From contig NZ_JAPHPW010000020.1 of NCBI RefSeq assembly GCF_026241515.1, positions 1 to 64,000 of the forward strand: DNA of 64,000 bases, written 5' to 3'. Each line of letters opens with the position of its first letter. The stretch's first letter is position 1. The position numbers were made by a program, and so were the translations under genes. The notes under the pieces were generated by a model that saw only the letters and a list, made by a program, of their open reading frames with translations, ran no database searches and had not been told where the DNA came from. The stretch is from Vibrio sp. 14G-20 (GTDB taxonomy: Bacteria > Pseudomonadota > Gammaproteobacteria > Enterobacterales > Vibrionaceae). This document shows positions 1 through 9,189 of the stretch, piece after piece.

Positions 1-51
1 GAGCCTACTCTAAGCTTAATGGCTTGAGAGTGAGGCGGACCATATAATTAA

Positions 52-83
52 GCCCTTTCCATGACAGAAAGGGCCTATTTTTC
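52..83 (+). terminator. Intrinsic terminator
   Basis: An 8-bp perfect stem, GCCCTTTC/GAAAGGGC with a 7-nt loop, is followed by CTATTTTTC. It would end a rightward gene lying left of the window; an open frame from base 1 stops at the TGA at 25-27, which could be the tail of that gene. The hairpin could also serve the leftward GH3 gene, but the T-run is on the plus side. Confidence 0.65.
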
Positions 84-167
84 AGTTAGCAACAACAAGT
101 CTAGAACCTAATTATTTTCGTTATAGCATAGCCCAATAGCCGCTAGAACATTAGGTGTTTAATCACT

Positions 168-2972
168 CTAGTTGCTGTCTAGTACTTCACTGCAGTCAAC
201 CGCATCTTCTGGTGTGCCGCTTGGATTTGGCACGATTCGGACTCTACCCAGATCAAACTCTACGCTTTGTTCACTGAACATCAAAAGTGGCGTGCTCATT
301 CGTTGAAATGACATTCCTGCTTGCTCGAAACACTGTAGAGGGATTTTGACGGTCGTCCATTGTGCTGAAGGGGCTGGCAATACTCGGTTGATCTGTAATT
401 CACCGATACATGGCCATTCACAATGTGTCGCCAGTGTCATGCTCTCAGGTGCTTGAGTTTTCATCCGAATATCAAACTCTAGAGTGGAGTTTGCGTTGGT
501 ATAGCGATTGTAGTCTGCTCCTTTTTTGTCGGGAGTCTGCATATACAATTGGGCAGCTGGACGTTCACTAAACGATTCTTCAGAGCTTAAAAACTTAACA
601 TTGAGGGCCGATTGTTGCATCCCGTTATAGTTAATACCGGTTGTCGTTAGTGAGTCTATTGACGTTGTGCCCTTGGTCACGGCAAGTGATTCCCAATTAT
701 TGGTGGCGCCAGACATTCTTGCAGAAAATTCACCTTTAGCGTCTTTACCAAAGACTTCCAGTGCTACTTGTGCAATGCCATTATCAGGTTCTGACATGCC
801 ACACCCGTAGTCTCTCGGATCAAGCGGAATATTATCTAGATCGTCATAACGAGCCTTAATCTCTTTTTGATCTTTATAGTTGAGCCCATATCCATAAGGG
901 AAAAGGGGCTGATGCTCACCCGTGGTATCCTGTTCAATGAGGTTGCCAGTAATACCGTCGATCGGAGTTTGGTAATTAGGAATGTTCGGAGCGTTGCGAT
1001 TGATGGTGGTCGAACATTTTTTTGCTCCCCATGAATAGCTCAGCGTTCCTTTGAAGTCATGGCCTTGTTTTGCGAAGAGCACATCGGTGATCCCTAGGCC
1101 TTCAGTACCAGGCAGCCAAGCAGCGACAAAAGCGTCAGATAGATTGATCTCTTCATTTACATAAAGGGGGCGACCGGAGTAGAAGATGGTCACAACCTTG
1201 TACCCTTGGCTTTTCAGGGTGCGAATTGTGTCTAGATCATTTTTGTAAGAAGGCTTAAGCTTTGCGAATTCTAAAGTTTGTGTTCGGCTGATATCACCAA
1301 ACATCTCTGCGTAAGGATCCTCACCGATAACAACAATGGCGGTTGTGTTTTCCGGGCTAGCATTGGATATATCGGTCGTCACATTGTCAGGCCCTACCTC
1401 AGATTTCATCGCCATTAATAGTGTCTGTGCATTTGGAAAGTCTTTTTCAATGGTGTTTCCATCGCCTTGCCAAGACAGCGACCACCCACCTGTTTGCTTC
1501 GTAATATCATTTGCGGCAGAGCCTACAACCAAGAAACGATCGTTTGTTGATAAGGGAAGTACATCGTTGTTTTTAAGCATCACGAGTGACTCTGACACGG
1601 CTTGGCGAGCCAAAGAAACATGCTCTGGAGCGCTTAATACCTCTTGTTTTCCGGCTAAAGAGCGCAAAGATGGCATTGGTTTATTCCATAAATTAGCGCG
1701 TTTTTTAACTCGTAGTATCCTAGTAACGGCATCATCAATGCGTGACATTGGAATTACACCTGAACTCACCTGTTCAATGACATTATGATAAAACGCTTGC
1801 CAGTCTTCACGCGCGGTGATCATGAATACATCATTACCCGCGATAACGGCTTGTGGGCAATTTGCGGCTGTACAGCCATTGATCTCACCTTGTCCGTTCC
1901 AGTCTGTGACAACAATACCATCAAAGGCCATTTTCCCTTTAAGTACGTCTGCTATCAGGTACTCAGAGCCATGAATTTTTTGGTTGTTCATATATGGCTG
2001 GTCTAATGTATTGGCTTTGTCGGTACTCATTGGGTCGTAGTTATTAGGGTCCCACCAAGAATTGAATGAAGACATCACCACTTGCGCGCCAGAGCTTAAG
2101 CCCCCGACATAACCCATGGCGTGAATATTGCGAAGGTATTCCTCTGTGTAACGGTTTTCACCGTGGTCAATACCATCGAGCGTACCGCCATCACCGATCC
2201 AGTGTTTGACGTTTGAGATCACATGATTGTCTCCCTTAAGGCCGCTTTCTCCGCCTTGAATACCAGCCACCATGCGCTTGGCGTATTGGTAAACGATTTC
2301 AGGATCTTCAGAATACCCTTCGTAGACGCGCCCCCAGCGATAGTCTCTCGGAGTAGCGACGGTGGGTGCAAAAGTCCAATCTAAGCCGGTTGCAGCCACC
2401 TCGCGGGCGGTAGCGACGCCGATTTTTTCAATTAACTCTGGATTGCGAGCCGCTCCTAAACCAATATTGTGTGGGAAGAGCGTCGCTCCAAATACATTGT
2501 TATGACCATGGACGGCATCTGTGGCCCACATGAACGGAATGCGAAATCCGCGGCCTTCATAACTTTGTTCAAGTGCTAGCCAGAATTTGTCCGCTTCATT
2601 GGCCCACCGTTTTGCCGACGCATACTTGTCGTCGTCGGGGAAGCCACCACCGCCGTTTAAGATGGAGCCTAGTTTGTACTTTTGTGCTTCAGCTGGCGTG
2701 ACTTCACGTAGATCTGGCTGAACCATTTGTCCGACTTTCTCTTCAAGAGTCATGAGTGACACGATTGCCTTGATCTCTGCCTCTATAAGTGGGTCTTTTG
2801 ATATTTGGCTGTTTGTCGGCTGCCAATCGTTCAAGTAAGGTAGAGCGTAATTTGAATCTAACTCGGTAGAGGAGGTCATTGTTTGGCTGATAGTTTGGTC
2901 GGGAGTTTGGCACCCTAAAATAAAGCTTATGGAAATGCATAAGCTCAACATCGATTTTTTATAGATAAACAC
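168..2972 (-). CDS. GH3 beta-glucosidase lipoprotein (ExoP-like, probable laminari-oligosaccharide exo-hydrolase)
   Basis: Predicted exo-acting beta-glucosidase that removes glucose from beta-1,3-gluco-oligosaccharides in the periplasm or at the outer membrane. The GH3 N-terminal barrel begins near LMTLEEKVGQM; KHWIGDGGT and the nucleophile motif VVTDWNG (Asp near residue 357) are present, followed by the GH3 C-terminal alpha/beta domain. The last ~170 residues form an extra beta-sandwich of the type seen in marine ExoP enzymes, which makes the protein longer (about 934 aa) than a minimal GH3. A lipobox (FILGC) follows a hydrophobic N-terminus. I chose the GTG at 2972 because AGGAGT lies 7 nt upstream and it gives a normal lipoprotein signal; an ATG at 2990 is also possible but has no good ribosome site. 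It is the last gene of a leftward series with GH16 and the tandem-domain protein. No LacI-type operator is visible directly upstream. Substrate linkage is inferred from context. Confidence 0.9.
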   Translation of the reverse strand: MFIYKKSMLSLCISISFILGCQTPDQTISQTMTSSTELDSNYALPYLNDWQPTNSQISKDPLIEAEIKAIVSLMTLEEKVGQMVQPDLREVTPAEAQKYKLGSILNGGGGFPDDDKYASAKRWANEADKFWLALEQSYEGRGFRIPFMWATDAVHGHNNVFGATLFPHNIGLGAARNPELIEKIGVATAREVAATGLDWTFAPTVATPRDYRWGRVYEGYSEDPEIVYQYAKRMVAGIQGGESGLKGDNHVISNVKHWIGDGGTLDGIDHGENRYTEEYLRNIHAMGYVGGLSSGAQVVMSSFNSWWDPNNYDPMSTDKANTLDQPYMNNQKIHGSEYLIADVLKGKMAFDGIVVTDWNGQGEINGCTAANCPQAVIAGNDVFMITAREDWQAFYHNVIEQVSSGVIPMSRIDDAVTRILRVKKRANLWNKPMPSLRSLAGKQEVLSAPEHVSLARQAVSESLVMLKNNDVLPLSTNDRFLVVGSAANDITKQTGGWSLSWQGDGNTIEKDFPNAQTLLMAMKSEVGPDNVTTDISNASPENTTAIVVIGEDPYAEMFGDISRTQTLEFAKLKPSYKNDLDTIRTLKSQGYKVVTIFYSGRPLYVNEEINLSDAFVAAWLPGTEGLGITDVLFAKQGHDFKGTLSYSWGAKKCSTTINRNAPNIPNYQTPIDGITGNLIEQDTTGEHQPLFPYGYGLNYKDQKEIKARYDDLDNIPLDPRDYGCGMSEPDNGIAQVALEVFGKDAKGEFSARMSGATNNWESLAVTKGTTSIDSLTTTGINYNGMQQSALNVKFLSSEESFSERPAAQLYMQTPDKKGADYNRYTNANSTLEFDIRMKTQAPESMTLATHCEWPCIGELQINRVLPAPSAQWTTVKIPLQCFEQAGMSFQRMSTPLLMFSEQSVEFDLGRVRIVPNPSGTPEDAVDCSEVLDSN

Positions 2973-3082
2973 GTATAAACTCCTGTTCATCGCAAGGCGA
3001 CACAGTATTTTATTAGATGGATAAATTTAGAAACCATTAATCAAATCGGAGACTTAATTGATGGTTAAGAGGAATTTGGGAG

Positions 3083-3118
3083 ACTAAGCAGAGTGAAAAA
3101 AGAGAGACCCTGCTTAGT
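3083..3118. other. Stem-loop downstream of the small ORF
   Basis: A 9-bp perfect inverted repeat (ACTAAGCAG / CTGCTTAGT) encloses an 18-nt purine-rich loop. On the minus strand it begins 6 nt after the stop codon of the 56-aa ORF. No T-run follows the stem (on the minus strand the T-run is inside the loop), so it is not a classic terminator; it may protect or process the mRNA upstream of GH3. Confidence 0.35.
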
Positions 3119-3123
3119 TTCAA

Positions 3124-3294
3124 TTAGATGTAGTATTTGTTGTAGTCTCGTGCGCAGAGCACTCCTGATGTGACTTTAAAAGGCAGACCGGCAGGCACGA
3201 CTAGCGTTCGTTTCTTGTAGCGGACTAAGTCTTTTAAAGATTTGGCATAGGCGTATTTGCTCGCGAGATCTTTCCAGTAATTATCAAAACTCAT
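3124..3294 (-). CDS. Small protein of unknown function (56 aa)
   Basis: A 56-codon ORF with ATG start, TAA stop and a ribosome site AAGGTG about 6 nt upstream of the ATG. The product is basic and rich in aromatic residues, without a signal peptide or obvious membrane segment; it begins MSFDNYWKDLASKY and ends near RDYNKYYI. I do not recognise the family. It lies between the tandem-domain lipoprotein and the GH3 gene on the same strand and is followed at once by a stem-loop. The ribosome site and the plausible amino-acid mix favour a real gene; its small size is the main doubt. Confidence 0.5.
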   Translation of the reverse strand: MSFDNYWKDLASKYAYAKSLKDLVRYKKRTLVVPAGLPFKVTSGVLCARDYNKYYI

Positions 3295-3360
3295 GGTCGT
3301 CACCTTGAATAGGAGTGGCCTTTTTTGGTTAGGTCACCGTAAAGACTCATTGATTCTAGT

Positions 3361-3391
3361 GACGAGAGGAAGCGCGTTACTCGCTCTCGTC
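3361..3391. repeat. Inverted repeat, possible RNA hairpin
   Basis: GACGAGAG and CTCTCGTC form an 8-bp stem around a 15-nt loop, in the gap between the tandem-domain gene (ends 3494 on the minus strand) and the small ORF. No T-run flanks it on either strand, so a terminator function is doubtful. Confidence 0.25.
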
Positions 3392-3493
3392 GTTTATGTT
3401 GAAGGCTGCTTTGAATTTAGGAATAACCAAGTTTTAGGAGTAGCCTATTATCAAGAACAGCCATTTTTAAGAGCCGTTTATTTTAAAAACAGC

Positions 3494-5602
3494 CTATTTT
3501 GAGAACTGCATATCTGTTAGATAAAACTTGTCACCAGAAGCGCCATTACTACCGAAAATAGCGACTTGCATGACTTCGTTAACATCGATTGGAAGCTTTG
3601 TCATATCAAATGAGTATGTCTTCCAATCGCTACCCACAGTTGGAGTCAGCAATGTTTCGTAAGATGCGCCTTTGGTTGTATTAAAGGCAATCTTGAAGTC
3701 CGATAGGGCACCTACTGATGCGAGTTTAAAACTCAGGTTTTTGTATTGGTTCATATCAAAGTCGAATGGTAAAATTTCACCATAGACATCACCAGTGAAA
3801 GCAACAACCGCGCCCCAACTGTCGCCTTTTGTCATTTCCCACGCATTGCTACCTAGGTACGTTGATTCCAGGTTGAAGTCTGTCCCCGTTGACCATTCAT
3901 TGAAGGCAGCGTTACCAACATTAAGGAAAGCACTGTCATCATAAGTTAGGTCTGAATCTAAACTTGTCGGTGAAATCATGACGAAAGCATCACCGTAATC
4001 ATTGCGATCGCGAGTAGGGTGTATACCCGTGTCGTAAGCAATGAAGTCTGTGACATACAATGTTTGGCCCGTAGTTTCTGGCGTATAAACACCGTAAACC
4101 GCAATTTGGTTAATATCGCTTAGTGCGAGTCCAAAAGCGTTAAGATCAATATCTATCTCGTTCCACTGTGTTGCATCGTTTAATCCAAAAGGAATGACAG
4201 AGCTTGTCGCTTTACCATCAACGTTTGTATCTAGGAAAACCTCAAATCGGTCAAAGGCACCCTCGGCGGCAACTTTTAGCTTCAAGTTAGTGTAGTTTTC
4301 CAAGCTAACTAGGTTAACCGGCGCGGTTTCAGTATTGTTTTGGTTGGTCATCGCCAAAACGGCACCCCAACTTCCATTCTCTTCGAGGATCCATGTAGAC
4401 AGGCCATCAAACGAGCCAGAAGAGATAACGGTACCTGTGCTCCATTCGCCATAAGCGACGTCTTGTAGGCCGGTTTCACTGGTTGAGTGTAAAATGATGA
4501 AAGGGCTTTCTAAGTTGTCGTCAACCGTTGGTTCTTGAGTTTTGACGAACTTATAGTCGGTAACGTAGAAAGTAGACACGCCCGGTGTTCCGCCAACGCC
4601 CATGATGGCGATAGAGCTTACGTTAGAAGTTTCTAAAGAGAAGTTACTAAGATCAAGTCGTACCGATTGCCATTGATCATTGATGCGATCGTCAACAGGT
4701 AAAAGCAGTTCTTTGCTTACGCCGTTTGCTTCTAGAGTAACGGCGTATTTTTCGAAACCACCGAGTGTCGCAACTTCAACATCTAAATACGTGAATCGGC
4801 TGAGATCTTGCTCAATACCGCCGTTGAACACTAAAACAGCACCCCAGTTACCTTCTTCAGGTGATTTAGGACCCGAAGTAATGCTCCATGCGTTTTGGCC
4901 CAAGTAATTTGAATCACCACTGAAGACAGTACCAGTGCTCCATTCTTGAACGGTATCGTCACCAAAAGTAATATCCGATACTTCGCTGCCAGAACTGATC
5001 AGTACAAACTCATCCGTTGCCGGCTCAACGACCACTTCTTCACTTAGGTAGACATCTGCTAGCTCGACTTGACCCGCATTTTCAAAAGTCAGCGAAAACC
5101 AAGATGTTTCAGCATTAGGCGTTACCGGGACTTGCATTTGAACCCAGCCATCGGAAAGTGCAGTACCACTTGAGATTGCGTAGTTGTCTTTGTATTCAGC
5201 TTGTAAGGTGACGATACCCACTTCAACCGTGTTTGCTGTTGTGGTACGAACCTTGAAATTCGCATGCGTGATATGGGTGGCATCAATTTCATTGCCTTCA
5301 GAAACGCCCCATGCAATGTTAGACGTTGGTGCACCCCAGTTAGAACCTGGCTGCATCACAAGGATTTCACCGTATTGGCTGTTTTGAGCGGTGGCAAAAG
5401 TACTGCCACTTCCCCAGGTGTCCCAGAATTCGAAAGTGTGGTTGATCTCTTCAGTAGCGTGAAGAATATAGATACTTTCACCAACCACGACAGGAGGCGG
5501 TGGATCGATCGGTGGTGAGGTTACGTCAGTAAGCGGGTCGTCACCACAACCAGCAAGAGCCAAAGCGGCCAGTGTTGGTGCTACATATTGGTACAGTTTC
5601 AT
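3494..5602 (-). CDS. Surface lipoprotein of four tandem carbohydrate-binding-like beta-sandwich domains
   Basis: About 702 aa with a lipoprotein signal (LALAGC, Cys near residue 18) and a Pro-rich linker, then four repeats of ~150-165 residues at roughly 40-195, 195-360, 365-530 and 535-702. Domains 2-4 share EWSTGT near their start, a (N/S)WGAV core and a closing segment resembling IAIxG...FYVTD; domain 1 is more divergent (WGSGS, NWGAP). No catalytic domain is visible. The same fold type seems to occur at the C-termini of the neighbouring GH16 and GH3 proteins. I infer a laminarin-binding protein that holds substrate at the cell surface; binding itself is not shown by sequence. ATG 5602 is chosen because GGAG sits 6-7 nt upstream; the in-frame ATG at 5614 lacks a site. 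A LacI-type operator lies just upstream, so it may have its own promoter after GH16. Confidence 0.75.
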   Translation of the reverse strand: MKLYQYVAPTLAALALAGCGDDPLTDVTSPPIDPPPPVVVGESIYILHATEEINHTFEFWDTWGSGSTFATAQNSQYGEILVMQPGSNWGAPTSNIAWGVSEGNEIDATHITHANFKVRTTTANTVEVGIVTLQAEYKDNYAISSGTALSDGWVQMQVPVTPNAETSWFSLTFENAGQVELADVYLSEEVVVEPATDEFVLISSGSEVSDITFGDDTVQEWSTGTVFSGDSNYLGQNAWSITSGPKSPEEGNWGAVLVFNGGIEQDLSRFTYLDVEVATLGGFEKYAVTLEANGVSKELLLPVDDRINDQWQSVRLDLSNFSLETSNVSSIAIMGVGGTPGVSTFYVTDYKFVKTQEPTVDDNLESPFIILHSTSETGLQDVAYGEWSTGTVISSGSFDGLSTWILEENGSWGAVLAMTNQNNTETAPVNLVSLENYTNLKLKVAAEGAFDRFEVFLDTNVDGKATSSVIPFGLNDATQWNEIDIDLNAFGLALSDINQIAVYGVYTPETTGQTLYVTDFIAYDTGIHPTRDRNDYGDAFVMISPTSLDSDLTYDDSAFLNVGNAAFNEWSTGTDFNLESTYLGSNAWEMTKGDSWGAVVAFTGDVYGEILPFDFDMNQYKNLSFKLASVGALSDFKIAFNTTKGASYETLLTPTVGSDWKTYSFDMTKLPIDVNEVMQVAIFGSNGASGDKFYLTDMQFSK

Positions 5603-5618
5603 TTTAGACTCCATTCAA

Positions 5619-5632
5619 AGAAAGCGCTTACA
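5619..5632. promoter_or_regulatory. LacI-type operator before tandem-domain lipoprotein gene
   Basis: GAAAGCGCTTAC (5620-5631) matches the palindrome found before the other glucan genes. It is about 18 bp upstream of the ATG at 5602. A looser GAAAG-8-CTTTC dyad follows at 5646-5663. Confidence 0.65.
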
Positions 5633-5750
5633 AATCGAATTTTGAGAAAGGTATAACACTTTCTTTCTTTATAGTAATTTGAACGAAATAGTAATTAGAA
5701 CGAATTAGATACGTTGGGGGTAGCGTTCGTGAGAAAGCTGAAACTATCTA

Positions 5751-7307
5751 TTAGCGTTCGAATCGAACATTATCGAGTTGGAAAATCATTTCGCCTTGAG
5801 GATCAAGAACCAGTAGGTTTTTGATCTTTGACATATCCACTTTTCCTGCTCCAAATGAGTTGCCATTTTGCACAAGATCATTCAGACCAATGGTGATGGT
5901 ATTCCACTGGTTATCTTTAGGGATCTCAACAGAGTAATCGCTCACGTTTGGCCAGCCACTGTCAATTTTCACCACGATCTTGTCGCCTTTAGTGACTTCT
6001 TCCATTTTAATGTCAAAGACCAGTTTTGCGTCTTTCGTCCATGAAGAGAGGTCTAGCTCTGGTGTTGCGAAGTAGACATTACCTGTTTCACCTGTTTTCG
6101 TAACCTGCATTACTTGACCACGGTCATCAGTGTCGACATAGTCAAAGCCCATAATCACGCCTTGTGGATCGTACTCGTTTTGCTGCAAGTACTTACTCAA
6201 TTCACCATCGAAAACCGAAATTGTGTTGCCTGTTATGTAATCATTTGGTAGCTCAACGGTGATAGGTGGCTTATTACCTTTCACATGAACGGCGTCTTCA
6301 GAAACCGTCGCACAACCTTTACCTGTTGTTGGATCGGTTGAACATTGGTAAACACGAACGTAGTCGACTTCAAGTGCTTGCGGGAAAACGGAAGAATCGA
6401 TGCCTTTTTCATTGGTGTTACCCGCCCATGACCCGCCTATCGCCAGGTTTAGCAAAAGGTGAAATCTTTGCTCGAAAGGGGCGTCATCAACACCGATGAC
6501 CTTCTCACCATCTTTTGTATATAGGTTGTACCAACCATCCGATGTCTGAGTTGCAAAATGCACATCATCCACATACCAACGCATCTCATCTTTTTCCCAC
6601 TCTAATGAGTAGGTGTAGAATTCGTCACCCGGGTTTTTATTATCAGGTACGGTATAAGCTTGACCTGAGTGCTTATTATTTGGCCACATGCCGCCGTAGT
6701 GCAGGGTGCCATAAGTACGAGTTTCTGGTTGTCCATTTTGATCACCATGGATATCAGATTTACTCTTGAGGTTAACGGCTTCTACAATGTCGATTTCGCC
6801 AGAAGCTGCCCATGTGCCATAAACCCAATCGGAAGGTAGCATCCAAATTGCAGGCCATGTGCCTTGACCTACGGGCATTCTCGCTCTAACTTCAAAGCGA
6901 CCATATGTCCAATCGCCTTTATCGAGACTGCGTAAACGTGCAGAGGTGTAAGGTAAGGTTTTTAAATCGTCATAATTGCCGTCGACGTTGTTAGGGCCTA
7001 AAAAGTTTTCTTTATTTGCGACAATATATAAAACGCCACCTTCAACAAATGCATTTTTATCTCTTGCTGTGTAGCATTGCTGTTCATTGTTGCCACCACC
7101 CCAGCAGTTTTCTTCGAGAGTCCATTTAGAGTCATCGATTTCAGTGCCACTGAACTCATCATTCCAGACTAACTCCCACCTCTCACTTTTTTTGATCGCT
7201 GGGTCGGACAACGTTTGTTTTGGTACAACAAAGTCGGAGCTGGAACACCCAGAGAGTAGTACAGTACCGATAAATAAAGCCAAAGGTGTTGGCTTGCTTA
7301 AGAACAT
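5751..7307 (-). CDS. GH16 endo-beta-1,3-glucanase (laminarinase) lipoprotein
   Basis: Hydrolyses internal beta-1,3-glucosidic bonds of laminarin. The 518-aa product starts with a lipoprotein signal (VLLSGC, Cys21). The GH16 jelly-roll spans about residues 45-315 and carries the catalytic signature GEIDIVEAV: Glu171 nucleophile, Asp173, Glu176 acid/base. The spacing (E-I-D-I-V-E, without the extra residue of the beta-bulge type used by agarases and carrageenases being decisive here) and neighbours fit laminarinase. Residues about 355-518 form a second beta-sandwich resembling the tandem domains of the next gene. The start is supported by TAGGA 8-9 nt upstream. The gene diverges from the porin across a 580-bp region with several operators, and it precedes the tandem-domain gene on the same strand with a 148-bp gap. 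Confidence 0.93.
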   Translation of the reverse strand: MFLSKPTPLALFIGTVLLSGCSSSDFVVPKQTLSDPAIKKSERWELVWNDEFSGTEIDDSKWTLEENCWGGGNNEQQCYTARDKNAFVEGGVLYIVANKENFLGPNNVDGNYDDLKTLPYTSARLRSLDKGDWTYGRFEVRARMPVGQGTWPAIWMLPSDWVYGTWAASGEIDIVEAVNLKSKSDIHGDQNGQPETRTYGTLHYGGMWPNNKHSGQAYTVPDNKNPGDEFYTYSLEWEKDEMRWYVDDVHFATQTSDGWYNLYTKDGEKVIGVDDAPFEQRFHLLLNLAIGGSWAGNTNEKGIDSSVFPQALEVDYVRVYQCSTDPTTGKGCATVSEDAVHVKGNKPPITVELPNDYITGNTISVFDGELSKYLQQNEYDPQGVIMGFDYVDTDDRGQVMQVTKTGETGNVYFATPELDLSSWTKDAKLVFDIKMEEVTKGDKIVVKIDSGWPNVSDYSVEIPKDNQWNTITIGLNDLVQNGNSFGAGKVDMSKIKNLLVLDPQGEMIFQLDNVRFER

Positions 7308-7330
7308 AAGATATTCCTACATAAAATGAA

Positions 7331-7348
7331 AAAGAAAGCCCTTTCTTT
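7331..7348. promoter_or_regulatory. LacI-type operator before GH16
   Basis: AAAGAAAGCCCTTTCTTT has two 8-bp perfect arms around a central CC. It resembles the locus consensus GAAAGCGCTTTC with one central change and lies 24 bp upstream of the GH16 start. Confidence 0.6.
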
Positions 7349-7749
7349 ATAGCCATTCCCTAATTCTCTTTCAACTTTTAAATAAATAATGGGTATTTTC
7401 TGTTCCTAATTTGTGATGAGGCTCAATAGAGAACTTCCTATTCTATGAATATTCAATAAAATTTGAGTGTTTAAAATAATCCATCAATTAGGCGAGATAA
7501 ATATTATATACCTACTGTTAGATATTGAGACTTGTGTTGTTTTTGTTTTTATCTTGTTGTTTTTATGGAGTTTAATTGCGATTAACACATCGGGTGAATT
7601 GATCTAAAGGTAATGATGATGTTTTAATATTAAGAATAAATCGCATTAACCATGTCACTTAGCCTATATAAAACATACATGATTCAAATTTGCAGAAAAT
7701 AAGGTGTGTATCATGTTTCATTTACGGTCCTAATCTTCACTTTCATTTT

Positions 7750-7761
7750 GAAAGCGCTTTC
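7750..7761. promoter_or_regulatory. LacI-type operator, upstream copy, porin
   Basis: GAAAGCGCTTTC is a perfect 12-bp palindrome about 125 bp before the porin start. Confidence 0.7.
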
Positions 7762-7851
7762 TTAATTATGAGTTTGATCACGGTAATATCCTGTTTTAGT
7801 CATTAATATTCAAAGCCTAACGGGTCGCTTTGAAGAATATCGACGCCAATA

Positions 7852-7863
7852 GAAAGCGTTTAC
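7852..7863. promoter_or_regulatory. LacI-type operator, downstream copy, porin
   Basis: GAAAGCGTTTAC matches the locus consensus with one central change. It lies 24 bp before the porin ATG and about 102 bp from the perfect copy at 7750, which would allow looping by a tetrameric or paired repressor. Confidence 0.6.
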
Positions 7864-7887
7864 AACGAATTATCAGTAGGGATGACA

Positions 7888-9189
7888 ATGAAAAAATCAC
7901 AGGTACATTTAGCATGTATGCTTGCGTTAACCGGAGCAACCAGCTCATTTACAGCATTTGCTGAAAATACGGAAGGCTTTGAATTTGGTGGCTACTTCAG
8001 ACAAGGTGTGCTCTTTAGTGCAGAAAATGATTTCAAAGATTCAGACTTTATTGGCCAAAAAGAGACACTAGGGCGTTTGGGCCTAGAGTACGACAACCAA
8101 ACCAATATTGACCTTGGGTATCGCTGGGTATATGGAGATGGACGAGAGCTAAAAATTGGTACGGGTGTCTCAGAAGGTCTTACTGCGGGCTCAGGTAGTG
8201 GTTTTGTTGAAATAAAAGGTTATACCGAGACAGGTAAAGTGTTCGCAGGTAAAAGAGACTACGGTAAAGAACGATATATCTGGATGACAGATTTCTTCTA
8301 TTCTGACATGTCGGGTACCGGTATTGGTATTGAGTCAATGAAAATGGGCAGTGCGATTGTAAATGCGGCTTATATCGCAAGTTATCGTGATGATGATTAT
8401 GACCTAGAAGATAATGCGACTAACCCAAATTCTGAGAACCTTAATAATAAAATGCACGCGATTAATATTGCAGCGAAGTATGGAGTATGGGATGTCTCAG
8501 CAACGTTCAAAACCATGCCTGATAACTGGGACCGAAATGGTAAAGAGTGGACTGAAACAGGTTATGATCTAACCGTTGGTTATAAAATATTTAACTTTTT
8601 AGGTCTGCAAGGAGATGGTAGCTCAAATACCAATATTGTGGTTCAAGCAGGTAAAGGTTTGGGTGCTGGCCAATTGCTTGGTGGTACAATTACTTCATAC
8701 AATGCATATAAACCAGGGGCCCTTCGTCACGGCGAACATGAATTTGAGTGGGGCGTTGGTAACGATGCTATCTCGTTAATGACGCATTTAGAAGATGATG
8801 ATACTTCATACCGAGCATTAATTTTTGGTGGACACAAGTTTGACAGCGGTATTAGTATTTTCCCGTCTATCCAAGGCCAATACAATGATTACGCCGACGG
8901 CACTTATGATTATTGGGCTTCGGCAATGGTTCGTCCTGTGATTGGCATCAATGATAAGATGTACCTTCAGGGTGAGGTCGGTTACGTTTACAATAACTGG
9001 AACGGCGACTCTTACGACCAAGCTAAGATTACCATTGCACCAACATTGATGTTCCCAACTTGGACAGGGGTTAACCCAGAAGTAAGATTGCTCGCGAGTT
9101 ACGTTGTGAACTCATGGACAACAGACCCAGACGCTGGACAGTCTAAAAACGACTTTGTTGTCGGTATTCAAACAGAAGCAAGTTGGTAA
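7888..9189 (+). CDS. LamB-like carbohydrate porin
   Basis: Outer-membrane sugar channel, probably for beta-1,3-gluco-oligosaccharides. The 433-aa protein has a signal peptide ending FTAFA-EN, then a GYFRQG segment near the mature N-terminus that matches the GYFRxG start of maltoporins, alternating beta-strand pattern throughout, and a C-terminal aromatic (EASW) required for barrel assembly. I use the second ATG (7888) because AGTAGGG ends 6 nt upstream; it abuts the first ATG at 7882. Two LacI-type operators lie upstream, and the gene diverges from the GH16 laminarinase. It takes the place that a TonB-dependent SusC-type receptor holds in Bacteroidetes glucan loci. Substrate preference is inferred from position only. 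Confidence 0.85.
   Translation: MKKSQVHLACMLALTGATSSFTAFAENTEGFEFGGYFRQGVLFSAENDFKDSDFIGQKETLGRLGLEYDNQTNIDLGYRWVYGDGRELKIGTGVSEGLTAGSGSGFVEIKGYTETGKVFAGKRDYGKERYIWMTDFFYSDMSGTGIGIESMKMGSAIVNAAYIASYRDDDYDLEDNATNPNSENLNNKMHAINIAAKYGVWDVSATFKTMPDNWDRNGKEWTETGYDLTVGYKIFNFLGLQGDGSSNTNIVVQAGKGLGAGQLLGGTITSYNAYKPGALRHGEHEFEWGVGNDAISLMTHLEDDDTSYRALIFGGHKFDSGISIFPSIQGQYNDYADGTYDYWASAMVRPVIGINDKMYLQGEVGYVYNNWNGDSYDQAKITIAPTLMFPTWTGVNPEVRLLASYVVNSWTTDPDAGQSKNDFVVGIQTEASW

Larger units (their letters stand above)
7308..7887. promoter_or_regulatory. Divergent regulatory region between GH16 and porin genes
   Basis: 580 bp of AT-rich DNA without a convincing gene. It contains three LacI-type palindromes (listed separately) and a weak CRP-like half-match TGTGATGAGGCTCAAT near 7422. 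It must hold the promoters of the leftward GH16 and rightward porin transcripts. Confidence 0.7.

Noticed and set aside
1..27. Tail of a rightward gene at the left edge
   Set aside because: Eight codons and a TGA are compatible with this, but too short to support; mentioned with the terminator at 52-83.
7422..7437. TGTGATGAGGCTCAAT as CRP site before GH16/porin
   Set aside because: Only the left half fits well; kept as a remark, not as a separate feature.
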